DNA from: Halopelagius longus
GTDB taxonomy: Archaea; Halobacteriota; Halobacteria; Halobacteriales; Haloferacaceae
NCBI RefSeq assembly: GCF_900100875.1
Contig: NZ_FNKQ01000002.1
Coordinates: forward strand, 558,001 to 622,000
DNA: 64,000 nt
Direction: 5' to 3'
In this document: piece after piece, positions 8,640-16,257 of the stretch
How the letters are laid out: the number at the start of each line of letters is the position of its first letter
Numbering within the stretch: position 1 is the stretch's first letter
Position numbers and translations under genes: made by a program
The notes under the pieces: model-generated
What the model saw: the letters and a program-made list of their open reading frames with translations, nothing else
Databases searched by the model: none
What the model was told of the DNA's origin: nothing

Positions 8640-9437
8640 ATGGAACTCCGCCGCCTCGTTCGGGGGCGCGTGGATTGGCCGCGACTCGAAGCAGTCGCCC
8701 GCGAACTACAGACGCGCTACGGACGAGAGGAACTACGCATCCGCTTTCTCGAAGCGGACAACTGGCTCTCTACGCCGATGGTCGTCGACGACGAGTGGTT
8801 CGTGAAGGTCATCTCGCGCCAGAACTCGCTAGTTCACGCTCTCTTCACTACGACCCGCAACCTCGGAGCGTTCTCCTCGGGAAGGGAGGGTTTCTTCGAG
8901 CACTTCGGGACGCCGTTCCAGATGGCCGAACACGAACTGGAGGCGACCCGACGGATGCGGAAGATAGGCGTCAACGCGCCGGAACCCGTCGAGGCCTTCG
9001 AGGTGGACGGACTCGGCGTCCTCGTGTTGGAGTACCTCCCGAACTTCCGCCCCATCGACGAGTTGGACCGCGAACGGGAGGCGAACCTCGCACCCGACGT
9101 GTTCGCCTCGCTCCGTCGGATGCACGACGACGGACTCGCCCACGGCGACCTGCGGGCGGAGAACGTCCTCATCGTCGAGGACGAGGTGTTCTTCATCGAC
9201 GCCACGAACGTCAGCGAAGGCAGCGAGGACGACGCCCGGTCGTACGACATCGCCTGCGCCTTGGCCGCCTTCGAACCGCTCATCGGCGCGAAGGCGTCCG
9301 TCGCCGCCGCGAGAGAGTCCTACGACACCGACGAACTGCTCTCGGCGCTGGAGTTTCTCGACTTCGTCAACATCCGCCCGGACCACGACTTCGACGCCGC
9401 GGCGCTGAAAGGCGAGATAGAGAAGTGCGCGAGTTAG
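8640..9437 (+). CDS. RIO-type atypical protein kinase
   Basis: A 265-residue protein with a compact kinase fold. The likely ATP-site lysine is in WFVKVISRQ (about residue 60), the hinge region is VLEYLPNFRPIDEL, the catalytic loop is HGDLRAENVLIV (Asp near 164) and the metal-binding aspartate is in FFIDATN (near 184). Archaeal RIO1 and RIO2 proteins assist 30S ribosome maturation, but their loops normally read HxDLSEYNIL and IDxPQ, and this protein departs from both, so it is probably a third, haloarchaeal RIO subgroup of unknown target. A TATA-like TTATACC at 8612-8618 about 26 bases before the ATG suggests a leaderless transcript. Confidence 0.8.
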   Translation: MELRRLVRGRVDWPRLEAVARELQTRYGREELRIRFLEADNWLSTPMVVDDEWFVKVISRQNSLVHALFTTTRNLGAFSSGREGFFEHFGTPFQMAEHELEATRRMRKIGVNAPEPVEAFEVDGLGVLVLEYLPNFRPIDELDREREANLAPDVFASLRRMHDDGLAHGDLRAENVLIVEDEVFFIDATNVSEGSEDDARSYDIACALAAFEPLIGAKASVAAARESYDTDELLSALEFLDFVNIRPDHDFDAAALKGEIEKCAS

Positions 9438-9459
9438 AGGGCGGGACGCCGAAAGCGGG

Positions 9460-10215
9460 TTACTCGTAGTCCGCGCCGCCGAGGTACAGTTGCGACACCT
9501 CGGGGTTGTCGAGGAGTTCGTCGGCGTCGTCCTCGTAGGCGACGGTGCCTTGGTCGAGGACGTACCCGCGGTCCGAGATGGCCAGCCCCTCGCGGGCGTT
9601 CTGTTCGACCATCAGGATGGCCGTGCCGAGTTCGTTGACCGTCTGGACGTTCTCGAAGACGTCCCGGACGATGCTCGGCGCGAGGCCCGCCGACGGTTCG
9701 TCGATGAGCAGTACGTCCGGCTCCATCACGAGCGCTCGGGAGAACGCCAACACCTGTCGTTGGCCGCCCGAGAGCGTCCGCGCCTTCGCCTCGCGCTTCT
9801 CGTCTAAGACGGGAAAGCGGTCGTACAGTCGGCCGATGACCTCGTCGAGGCCGGACTTGCGGGCGACGCCGCCCATCCGGAGGTTCTCGTCGATGGTCAG
9901 AGAGGAGAAGACGTTGTCCACCTGCGGGACGTAGCCGACGCCCTTGCGAACCAAGTCCTCGGGTTCCGTCCCGGTGATGTCCTCCTCGCCGAGTCGGACG
10001 GTCCCCGCCCACGGCTTCAGGAGACCGAACACGGTCTTCAGTACGGTCGATTTCCCCGCGCCGTTCGGGCCGATGATGCAGACGATTTCGTCGCTTGCGA
10101 GGTGGAGACTCAGGTCGTCTAACACCTGCGCCTCGCCGTATCCCGAGTCTATGCCCTCGACTGCGAGTGCGATGTCGTCGCTCTGCTCCGTCCGCCGTGG
10201 TGTTTCGGTACTCAT
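9460..10215 (-). CDS. livF: Branched-chain amino acid-type ABC transporter ATPase, LivF
   Basis: The 251-residue ATPase carries Walker A (GPNGAGKSTVLKT), Q-loop (GYVPQVDNVFSSLT), the ABC signature LSGGQRQVLAFSRAL and Walker B (VLLIDEPSAGLAP) with H-loop replaced by MVEQNA, as is normal for LivF. ATG 10215 is one base after the livG stop and has a GGAGGTG ribosome site seven bases upstream, so it is preferred over the GTG at 10224. It is the last gene of the five-gene importer operon and drives uptake of hydrophobic amino acids or related compounds at the membrane. Confidence 0.92.
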   Translation of the reverse strand: MSTETPRRTEQSDDIALAVEGIDSGYGEAQVLDDLSLHLASDEIVCIIGPNGAGKSTVLKTVFGLLKPWAGTVRLGEEDITGTEPEDLVRKGVGYVPQVDNVFSSLTIDENLRMGGVARKSGLDEVIGRLYDRFPVLDEKREAKARTLSGGQRQVLAFSRALVMEPDVLLIDEPSAGLAPSIVRDVFENVQTVNELGTAILMVEQNAREGLAISDRGYVLDQGTVAYEDDADELLDNPEVSQLYLGGADYE

Positions 10216-10216
10216 C

Positions 10217-11029
10217 TCAGGCACCTCCGAGGTACGCGTCGATGACGCGTCGGTCCGACCGGACTTCCTCCGGCGTCCCCTCCATGAGGACCTTCCCTTG
10301 GTCTAAGACGATGACCGGGTCCGCGAGGTCCATGATGAAGGGCATGTCGTGTTCGATGATGAGGAAGGTCTGACCCTCCTCGTTGAGTTCGCGGATGAAC
10401 CGCTTGATGTCGTTCGCCAGCGTCGGGTTCACGCCGGCCACGGGTTCGTCCAAGAGCAGAATGTCCGGGTCCGTCGTGATGGCGCGGGCGAGTTCGACGA
10501 GTTTCGACTGCCCGCCGGAGAGGTCCGCGGAGGGTTGGTCGATGAGGTGCGCTATCTCGAAGCGTTCGAGGAGTTCCTCGGCGCGTTCGACGTTCGCGCG
10601 TTCCTCTCGGGTCACCGTCGAGGGCTTCAGCCAAAGCGGGAGTATCGACTCGCCCGTCTGCGGGCGCGCGCCGACGAGCATCGCCTCGCGGACGGTCATG
10701 TCCTCCAGACGCCGGGGCGTCTGGAACGTCCGGACGAGTCCGGCCCGCGCCGTCTCGTGCGGTTTCGCGTCCGTCACCTCGGTGTCGTTGACCCAGACGC
10801 GGCCGTCGTCGGGGTCGTAGAACCCCGAGATGAGGTTGAACAGCGTGGACTTGCCCGCGCCGTTCGGCCCTATCATCCCGGTGATGGTCCCCTCCTCGAC
10901 GGCGATGGACGCGCCGTCCGTCGCCACCAGTCCGCCGAACGTCTTCCGGAGGTTCTCCGTCCGTAGAATCTGGTTCGGCTTCTCGAGGTTCGCGCCCTCG
11001 TACGTCACGTCGATGTCGGGTCGGCTCAC
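10217..11029 (-). CDS. livG: Branched-chain amino acid-type ABC transporter ATPase, LivG
   Basis: 270 residues with Walker A (GPNGAGKSTLFNLISG), the LivG-type Q-loop region (GLVRTFQTPRRLEDMTV), signature LSGGQSKLVELARAI, Walker B (ILLLDEPVAGVNP) and H-loop IIEHDMPFIMDL. The GTG start at 11029 overlaps the livM stop in the sequence GTGA, the coupling style used between all three central genes here. A 20-residue N-terminal extension precedes the usual LivG start. It pairs with LivF as the motor of the importer. Confidence 0.93.
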   Translation of the reverse strand: MSRPDIDVTYEGANLEKPNQILRTENLRKTFGGLVATDGASIAVEEGTITGMIGPNGAGKSTLFNLISGFYDPDDGRVWVNDTEVTDAKPHETARAGLVRTFQTPRRLEDMTVREAMLVGARPQTGESILPLWLKPSTVTREERANVERAEELLERFEIAHLIDQPSADLSGGQSKLVELARAITTDPDILLLDEPVAGVNPTLANDIKRFIRELNEEGQTFLIIEHDMPFIMDLADPVIVLDQGKVLMEGTPEEVRSDRRVIDAYLGGA

Positions 11030-12081
11030 GTCTCGTCCTCCGTCCCGCGCGCGGCGGGCCAGACGAGTTCGTCGCGCGGCGGGAGCAGTCCCTCCGGCCG
11101 GAGTCGCACGACGAGGATGATGAGCAGTCCGACGAACAGCAGTCGGAGCGGTGCGAGGTCGATTCCGAGGCTGGTGAACGCCGCCACGTCGTTGAGGAAG
11201 CGCGTCCCCTCGCGGATGGCGATGACCGTCGCCGCCCCGAGGACCGCCCCCCGATTGCTCCCCGTGCCGCCGAGGATGACCGCGATCCAGATGTAGAACG
11301 TCGTCAGCGGAACGAGGTCGGTCGGGTCGATGTAGAGGTTCACGTGGACGTAGAACGCCCCCGCTATCGCCATGATGACCGACCCGAGGACGAACGCCTG
11401 CATCTTGAACGCGTACGTGTTCTTCCCCAGCGCCTTCGCCAAGTCCTCGTCGGAGCGAATCGTCCGGAGGACGCGGCCCCACGGCGAGCGGTGAACCCGC
11501 CGGAGGAAGCCGTACACGACGGCGATGAGGACGAGGACGACGGCGAGGTTCGTCGCGTTCTGCGTCAGCGGCAGTTCCGGGAGCAACCGCGGGATGCCGG
11601 AGATGCCGCTCGACCCCGCCGTCCACTGCTCCTCGTTGAGGATGAGGCGGCGGATGACCTCCGCCAACCCGAGCGACGCGATGGCGAGGTAGTCCTCGCG
11701 CAGGCGGAGCGTCGGCACGGCGATGAACACCGCGACGACGGCGCTGACGACGACGGCCGCGAGGAACCCGAAGACCGGGTTCAATCCGAGTCCGAGCGGC
11801 GAACTCGGCGCGCTCAGGAGCGCCGCGCAGTACGCGCCGATGCCCCAGAACGCCGCGACGGAGAAGTTGATGAGGCCGGCGTACCCCCACTGGACGTTCA
11901 GTCCCAGCGTGAGGAGCACGTACATCCCCGCCAGCGACAGAAGCGACAGCAGGAACGGGAGTTTCACGACGCCGAGCGCCGTCGCAAGAAGCAAGACGAG
12001 CAACGCGCCGGCCACGCCGGCCAGCACGGTTCGCTCGCCGTCGGTCCGGGCGAGTCCCGCGATGTCGTCTGCGACGCTCAC
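11026..12081 (-). CDS. livM: Branched-chain amino acid-type ABC transporter permease, LivM
   Basis: A 351-residue membrane permease with about ten hydrophobic spans. The LivM hallmark LTLGLNVQWGYAGLINFSVAAFWGIGAY is seen in pieces near residue 60, and the EAA-like cytoplasmic loop as SPWGRVLRTIRSDEDLAKALGKN near 215. The start is GTG, overlapping the livH stop (GTGA). The C-terminus ends with a short hydrophilic tail (VWPAARGTEDET). Confidence 0.93.
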   Translation of the reverse strand: MSVADDIAGLARTDGERTVLAGVAGALLVLLLATALGVVKLPFLLSLLSLAGMYVLLTLGLNVQWGYAGLINFSVAAFWGIGAYCAALLSAPSSPLGLGLNPVFGFLAAVVVSAVVAVFIAVPTLRLREDYLAIASLGLAEVIRRLILNEEQWTAGSSGISGIPRLLPELPLTQNATNLAVVLVLIAVVYGFLRRVHRSPWGRVLRTIRSDEDLAKALGKNTYAFKMQAFVLGSVIMAIAGAFYVHVNLYIDPTDLVPLTTFYIWIAVILGGTGSNRGAVLGAATVIAIREGTRFLNDVAAFTSLGIDLAPLRLLFVGLLIILVVRLRPEGLLPPRDELVWPAARGTEDET

Positions 12082-13016
12082 GTCGTCTCACCCATGATTC
12101 CGCTCGGTCGAACGAGCAAGATGGCGACCATGATGAGGAACGCGACGGCCTCGGCGTACTCCGACCCGATGGGGACGCCCACCATCGAGAACATCGGCGT
12201 CAGTTCGTACAGCATGCCGATGACGAATCCGCCGAGCATCGCGCCGTAGACGGAGCCGATGCCGCCGAGGATGACCGCCGCGAAGACGATGAGCAGGATG
12301 TCGAACCCCATGCGGGGGCGGACGAGCGTCTCCAGTCCGAGGAAGACGCCGCCCGCCGCCGCGAGGACGCCGCCGATTATCCACATCGCGAGGATGACCT
12401 CGCGGGTGCGGATACCGCTCACCCGCGCGAGGTTCGGGTCGTCCGCGGTGGCGCGCATCTTCCGGCCCAGCGTGGTGTACTGGAGGACGAAGTGGAGCGC
12501 GCCAACTAACACCACCGCAGAGAGGACGACCGCGACCTGTCGCGGCGTCACCGCGAGGTTCAGCGCCTCCCGAATCTCGGGGATGGGACCTGCCCGCGGG
12601 ACGCCGTATCGCTGCGGTTCCGTACCGAAGAGCAGGAAGACGACGGCCCGGTACGACAGCGCCACCCCGATGCTCGTGATGAGCAGTTCGATGGAGCCCG
12701 CATCGAGCGGTCTGTAGACGACGTACTCCGTGAGGACGACGACGGCGGCGGCCACCACCATCCCCACGAGGAGTACGACGAACAGCCACACCGGGAGTCC
12801 GAACAGCACGATACCCTCCATCGCGGGCGCGACGACGGGGACGGCCGCAAGCGCGCCGAACGCGCCGACGGTCAAGGTGTCCCCGTGGGCGAAGTTCGCG
12901 AAGTCGGCGATGCTGTACACTAACGACAGCCCGATGGACGCCAACACGATGATGCTACTGAAGACGAGTCCGTTGACGACGAACTGGAACGGGTTCAGAC
13001 CCTGCAGGGGGATCAT
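12078..13016 (-). CDS. livH: Branched-chain amino acid-type ABC transporter permease, LivH
   Basis: A 312-residue permease with about eight membrane spans. It has the family segments IGLSLVYSIADFANFAHGD near residue 27, and the coupling loop TTLGRKMRATADDPNLARVSGI near 195. It forms the membrane channel with LivM. It lies 51 bases after the solute-binding protein gene, so the operon order is binding protein, LivH, LivM, LivG, LivF. Confidence 0.93.
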   Translation of the reverse strand: MIPLQGLNPFQFVVNGLVFSSIIVLASIGLSLVYSIADFANFAHGDTLTVGAFGALAAVPVVAPAMEGIVLFGLPVWLFVVLLVGMVVAAAVVVLTEYVVYRPLDAGSIELLITSIGVALSYRAVVFLLFGTEPQRYGVPRAGPIPEIREALNLAVTPRQVAVVLSAVVLVGALHFVLQYTTLGRKMRATADDPNLARVSGIRTREVILAMWIIGGVLAAAGGVFLGLETLVRPRMGFDILLIVFAAVILGGIGSVYGAMLGGFVIGMLYELTPMFSMVGVPIGSEYAEAVAFLIMVAILLVRPSGIMGETT

Positions 13017-13067
13017 ACGACCCTCCCCGGAGGCCCCGACCCCGACTGTCCACCCGGGTCGTTCATC

Positions 13068-14390
13068 TTAGCTCGTGATGTACTCGCCGTACTCGTAGGT
13101 GTGATCCTGCACGCTGTAGACCTGATAGAACCCCGGCGGGTCGCCGTTCTCGTCTAAATCGACGGGGCCGCTGACGCCCTGGTAGTCCACGTCGCTCGGC
13201 GACCCGCCGTCGCGGAGTATCTGGGCCGCCTCCTCGAAGGTGAACGCCTCCTGTCCCTCGGGGCGAGTCACGTCGCGGACGACTTCGTTCAGGGCCTCGC
13301 CCGTGAACTCGTCGGCCGCCTCGATGGCCAGCGCCGCGATGTGGACCGCGTCGTAGGCGTACGCCGCCCAGACGGTCGGCTTGGCGTCGTACTCGGACTC
13401 GAACGCCGAGACGAAGTTCTTGTAGTTCTCCTGATCCGCGGGCGCCGACTCCGTGACGCCCTTCATCCCGTCTAAGCTCCCCTCCGGGGTGTTCGCCAGA
13501 ATCTCGTCTGCGACGGTCGATTCCGCGCCGTAGTAGTCGGCGGACGTGTTGTACCCCTGGTCGAACGCCTCGTTGGCCATCACCGTCATCTCGTTGGCGT
13601 AGGTGAGGAACAACCACGCGGAAGCGCCCGTGCTGGCCATCTCCGTGAGGATTCCGCTGTAGGACGACTGCCCTTGGTCGTGGGGTTCGTTGTAGACGAC
13701 TTCGCCCTCGAACGTGTCGGCGAAGACGTTCGAAAGTCCCGTGCCGTAGTCGTTGTTGACCCACGTGATGGCGACTTTGTCGTGGCCGTCCCCGGCGATG
13801 AGTTCCGCGAGGGCCTTCCCCTTCGCGGACCCGGCGGGACTCGTCCGGAGCAGTCCCGGCTTGTTCGTCAGTTCGGGACTCGTGGAGTTCTGCGATATCT
13901 GGACGACGCCCGCGCCCTTCGTGACGGAGTCGTACATGGCGATGGAGACGCCGGAGCCGACGGCCCCGATGAACAGGGGGACGCCGTTCTGTTCGACGAG
14001 CTTCTGCGCCGCCGTCACGCCGGACTGGTTCGAAGACTCAGAGTCTTCCACCGAGATGCTCAATTCGGCTCCCTCGGAGCCGATTCCCACCTCGTTTATG
14101 GCCGCCAGCGCGAGGTCCTTCCCTCGTTGGTTCCGCTTGCCGTACGGCGCGAGCGAACCGGTGAGTGCGTCCACCATACCGATGGTGTAGGCGTTCTGCC
14201 CGCCGGCGTTCGCGTCGGTGCTCTCGTCGGTGACGTCCCCGCCTGACCCCCCGGTGGCCTCCTCGCCGGTTGCGGTTCCCGCGCTCCCCGAGTCTTCGAG
14301 GCAGCCGGCCGTGGCCCCCACCAGACCGACTCCGGAGAGCTTCAGTAGCGTGCGACGGTCGAGTTTCCCGTCCGTGCCATTCGATTGCAT
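13068..14390 (-). CDS. ABC transporter substrate-binding lipoprotein (Leu/Ile/Val-binding type)
   Basis: A 440-residue type I periplasmic-binding-fold protein. The N-terminus has a twin-arginine motif (LDRRTLLKLSG), a hydrophobic stretch and a lipobox TAGC near residue 30, so it is exported folded and anchored by a lipid. A Gly/Ser/Glu-rich linker follows, then YTIGMVDALTGSLAPYGKRNQRG, the typical start of the binding domain, and GAVGSGVSIAMYDSV near 140. It delivers substrate to LivHM. A minus-strand TATA (CTTATTC, 14418-14424) lies about 30 bases ahead, with a 14-bp palindrome directly upstream of it. Confidence 0.92.
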   Translation of the reverse strand: MQSNGTDGKLDRRTLLKLSGVGLVGATAGCLEDSGSAGTATGEEATGGSGGDVTDESTDANAGGQNAYTIGMVDALTGSLAPYGKRNQRGKDLALAAINEVGIGSEGAELSISVEDSESSNQSGVTAAQKLVEQNGVPLFIGAVGSGVSIAMYDSVTKGAGVVQISQNSTSPELTNKPGLLRTSPAGSAKGKALAELIAGDGHDKVAITWVNNDYGTGLSNVFADTFEGEVVYNEPHDQGQSSYSGILTEMASTGASAWLFLTYANEMTVMANEAFDQGYNTSADYYGAESTVADEILANTPEGSLDGMKGVTESAPADQENYKNFVSAFESEYDAKPTVWAAYAYDAVHIAALAIEAADEFTGEALNEVVRDVTRPEGQEAFTFEEAAQILRDGGSPSDVDYQGVSGPVDLDENGDPPGFYQVYSVQDHTYEYGEYITS

Positions 14391-14397
14391 GACAGGG

Positions 14398-14444
14398 TAT
14401 CCTCACGGGTAATCATGAATAAGGGTGTGACCGACCATGGTCGG
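14398..14444. promoter_or_regulatory. Promoter and palindromic operator between importer and PRODH genes
   Basis: The perfect 14-bp palindrome CCGACCATGGTCGG lies at 14431-14444, just upstream of the minus-strand TATA (14418-14424) of the importer operon. A 10-mer TATCCTCACG lies at 14398-14407. Both elements, in the same order and orientation, recur ahead of the dehydrogenase gene at 16179-16218 with the palindrome CCGTCCATGGACGG. The shared form CCGWCCATGGWCGG suggests one regulator for both promoters. Confidence 0.65.
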
Positions 14445-14571
14445 GTTGGAGTTCGTGACTCTGGAGGGAGCCCACCGCAATCGCCCGAAATCGGATTAAT
14501 TTCTCACACATACTCCGGGAATTGTATGGTAGGGTCTCCCACTAAGCCCGTAGGGTGGACAGTGGCGAAGG

Positions 14572-15405
14572 ATGATACCACCGGTGGCGAACAACTTTGT
14601 GGCTGGGGAGGACGCGGAGTCGGCGCTCTCGTACGTCTCGGACGTCAACGAGCGCGGAATCCGGGGGATAGTGAACCTTCTCGGCGAACACTACGACTCG
14701 CGGGCGGACGCCGACGCCGACGCCCGGGAGTACCTCGAACTCGTCGAGCGAATCGGCGACAGCGACTTGGACTGCACCGTCTCGGTGAAACCGTCGCAGA
14801 TAGGGCTCGGGGCCGGCGAGACGGCGTTCGAGGAGAACCTCGAACGAATCGTCGAACGCGCGACCGAACGGGACGTGTTCGTGTGGGTCGACATGGAGGA
14901 CCACGAGACGACCGACGCGACCCTCGACGCGTTCGAGGCGAACGCCCGTGCGTCCGACGGTAACGTCGGCGTCTGCGTGCAGGCGAACCTCAAGCGGACG
15001 GGCGAGGACTTAGCGCGACTCGCGGACGTGCCGGGGAAGGTCCGACTCGTCAAGGGGGCGTACGACGAACCGAAGTCCCTCGCGTACAAGGACAAGTCCG
15101 TCGTAGACGAGAAGTACCGCGAGTATCTGGAGTTCATGTTCCGCGAGTTCGACGACGGCGTCGCCGTCGGGAGCCACGACCTCTCGATGGTGAACTTCGC
15201 GGCGGACCTCTACCGCGAGCACCGGACGCCGTTCGAGGTGCAGATGCTGATGGGGGTCCGCGAGGACGTCCAAGAGCAACTCGTCGGGCGGATGCCGGTG
15301 TACCAGTACATCCCCTACGGGGACAAGTGGATGTCGTACTTCTACCGTCGCGTGCGCGAACGGAAGGAGAACGCCCTGTTCGCGCTTCGGGCGGTGCTGA
15401 GCTGA
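14572..15405 (+). CDS. Proline dehydrogenase
   Basis: A 277-residue single-domain flavoenzyme, slightly short for the family (about 300). Barrel strands with conserved residues are visible: CTVSVKPSQIGLG near residue 68, FVWVDMEDHETTDATL near 103, VGVCVQANLKRTGEDL near 130, VRLVKGAYDEP near 157, and the closing YQYIPYGDKWMSYFYRRVRERKEN, in which the two arginines of YRRVRE bind the proline carboxylate. It oxidises proline to pyrroline-5-carboxylate with FAD. The aldehyde dehydrogenase for the next step is 0.85 kb downstream, across a divergent regulator gene. Confidence 0.92.
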   Translation: MIPPVANNFVAGEDAESALSYVSDVNERGIRGIVNLLGEHYDSRADADADAREYLELVERIGDSDLDCTVSVKPSQIGLGAGETAFEENLERIVERATERDVFVWVDMEDHETTDATLDAFEANARASDGNVGVCVQANLKRTGEDLARLADVPGKVRLVKGAYDEPKSLAYKDKSVVDEKYREYLEFMFREFDDGVAVGSHDLSMVNFAADLYREHRTPFEVQMLMGVREDVQEQLVGRMPVYQYIPYGDKWMSYFYRRVRERKENALFALRAVLS

Positions 15406-15406
15406 C

Positions 15407-16141
15407 TCAGTTCGACTCGGGGTCGAGCAGTTTCGCCTCGGCCTTCCGGAGGTGTTCCAGAAGCGTCGTCTTCGAGATGTCCAACTCGTCGGCCAAATCG
15501 CGGGTGGAGATGCCGCGCGGCCACTGGTAGTACCCCTTCTCGCGGGCGAGTTCGAACACGTCGCGTTGCGTCGGCGTCAGCGTCCCGAGTCGCCGTTCGC
15601 GCTCGGGTTCCACCGTGTCGGAGGAGGCGATGCGGGCGACGGATATCTCCGCGCCGCTCTCCTCGCACACCGCGTCGAGTTCTTCCTCTATCTCGCCGCG
15701 TTCGCCGGCGAAGCACACCTTCCAGTACTCGCGGCCGTCCTCGATGCGCGAGGGCGCACTGTGGACGAACCCGTGCCGGAGCAAGACCGGACAGATCATG
15801 TCGCCGGGGTCGTACTCCAAGAAGAACTCCCGCGCGACCCGTCCGGGCGCGACGCGGGCGGCGCTACGGCCGAACCGTTCCTGTAGCTCTCGGACCTCCC
15901 CGGCGCGGTCCGACTCCTCGATTGCGTCTAACAACCGCTCTACCTCCTCGGCCGACTCTCCGTAGGCCGTGAACAGACCGTTCACCGTCTCGCCCTCCCC
16001 GAGCGTCTCCGGCGCGGTGTAGATCGCGTGCGCGAGAATCCCCCCCGGGAGGCGGTCCGTCGCCTCGATAGCCCAGCAGTTCGGATGCCACAGGTCCAGC
16101 GTCAGTCTGGTTCCTGTTTCGGTAGCCGTTCGGGCACTCAT
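15407..16141 (-). CDS. Bacterio-opsin-activator-type HTH regulator
   Basis: A 244-residue transcription factor. The C-terminal 50 residues form an HTH_10 domain: LTPTQRDVFELAREKGYYQ, then GISTRDLADELDISKTTLLEHLRKAEAKLL. The N-terminal 190 residues are a ligand- or partner-sensing region beginning TLDLWHPNCWAIEATDRLPGG, with no known ligand motif that I can see. ATG 16141 is preferred over 16165, since a minus-strand TATA (CATATAC, 16167-16173) sits about 28 bases before it. It stands between the proline dehydrogenase gene and the divergent aldehyde dehydrogenase gene, so control of proline breakdown is the likely role (inference). Confidence 0.85.
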   Translation of the reverse strand: MSARTATETGTRLTLDLWHPNCWAIEATDRLPGGILAHAIYTAPETLGEGETVNGLFTAYGESAEEVERLLDAIEESDRAGEVRELQERFGRSAARVAPGRVAREFFLEYDPGDMICPVLLRHGFVHSAPSRIEDGREYWKVCFAGERGEIEEELDAVCEESGAEISVARIASSDTVEPERERRLGTLTPTQRDVFELAREKGYYQWPRGISTRDLADELDISKTTLLEHLRKAEAKLLDPESN

Positions 16142-16178
16142 CGCCCGACCGTAGACGACTGTCACGTATATGGTTGAC

Positions 16179-16234
16179 TATCCTCACGATATCGGTTCGG
16201 GGTACCGTCCATGGACGGGATGTGGGTTATTAAG
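16179..16234 (+). promoter_or_regulatory. Promoter and palindromic operator of the P5C dehydrogenase gene
   Basis: TATCCTCACG at 16179-16188 is followed by the perfect palindrome CCGTCCATGGACGG at 16205-16218 and a TATA element TTATTAAG at 16227-16234, which is 27 bases before the ATG at 16258, as expected for a leaderless transcript. The palindrome differs by only two symmetric bases from the one ahead of the importer operon at 14431-14444. Confidence 0.65.
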
Positions 16235-16257
16235 ACGCGTTCGAGAACATTGCTACC

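Noticed and set aside
10217-12091. A 624-residue fused ATPase in place of livG
   Set aside because: The first 350 codons are a shadow of livM in another frame; the real ATPase begins at the GTG overlapping the livM stop.
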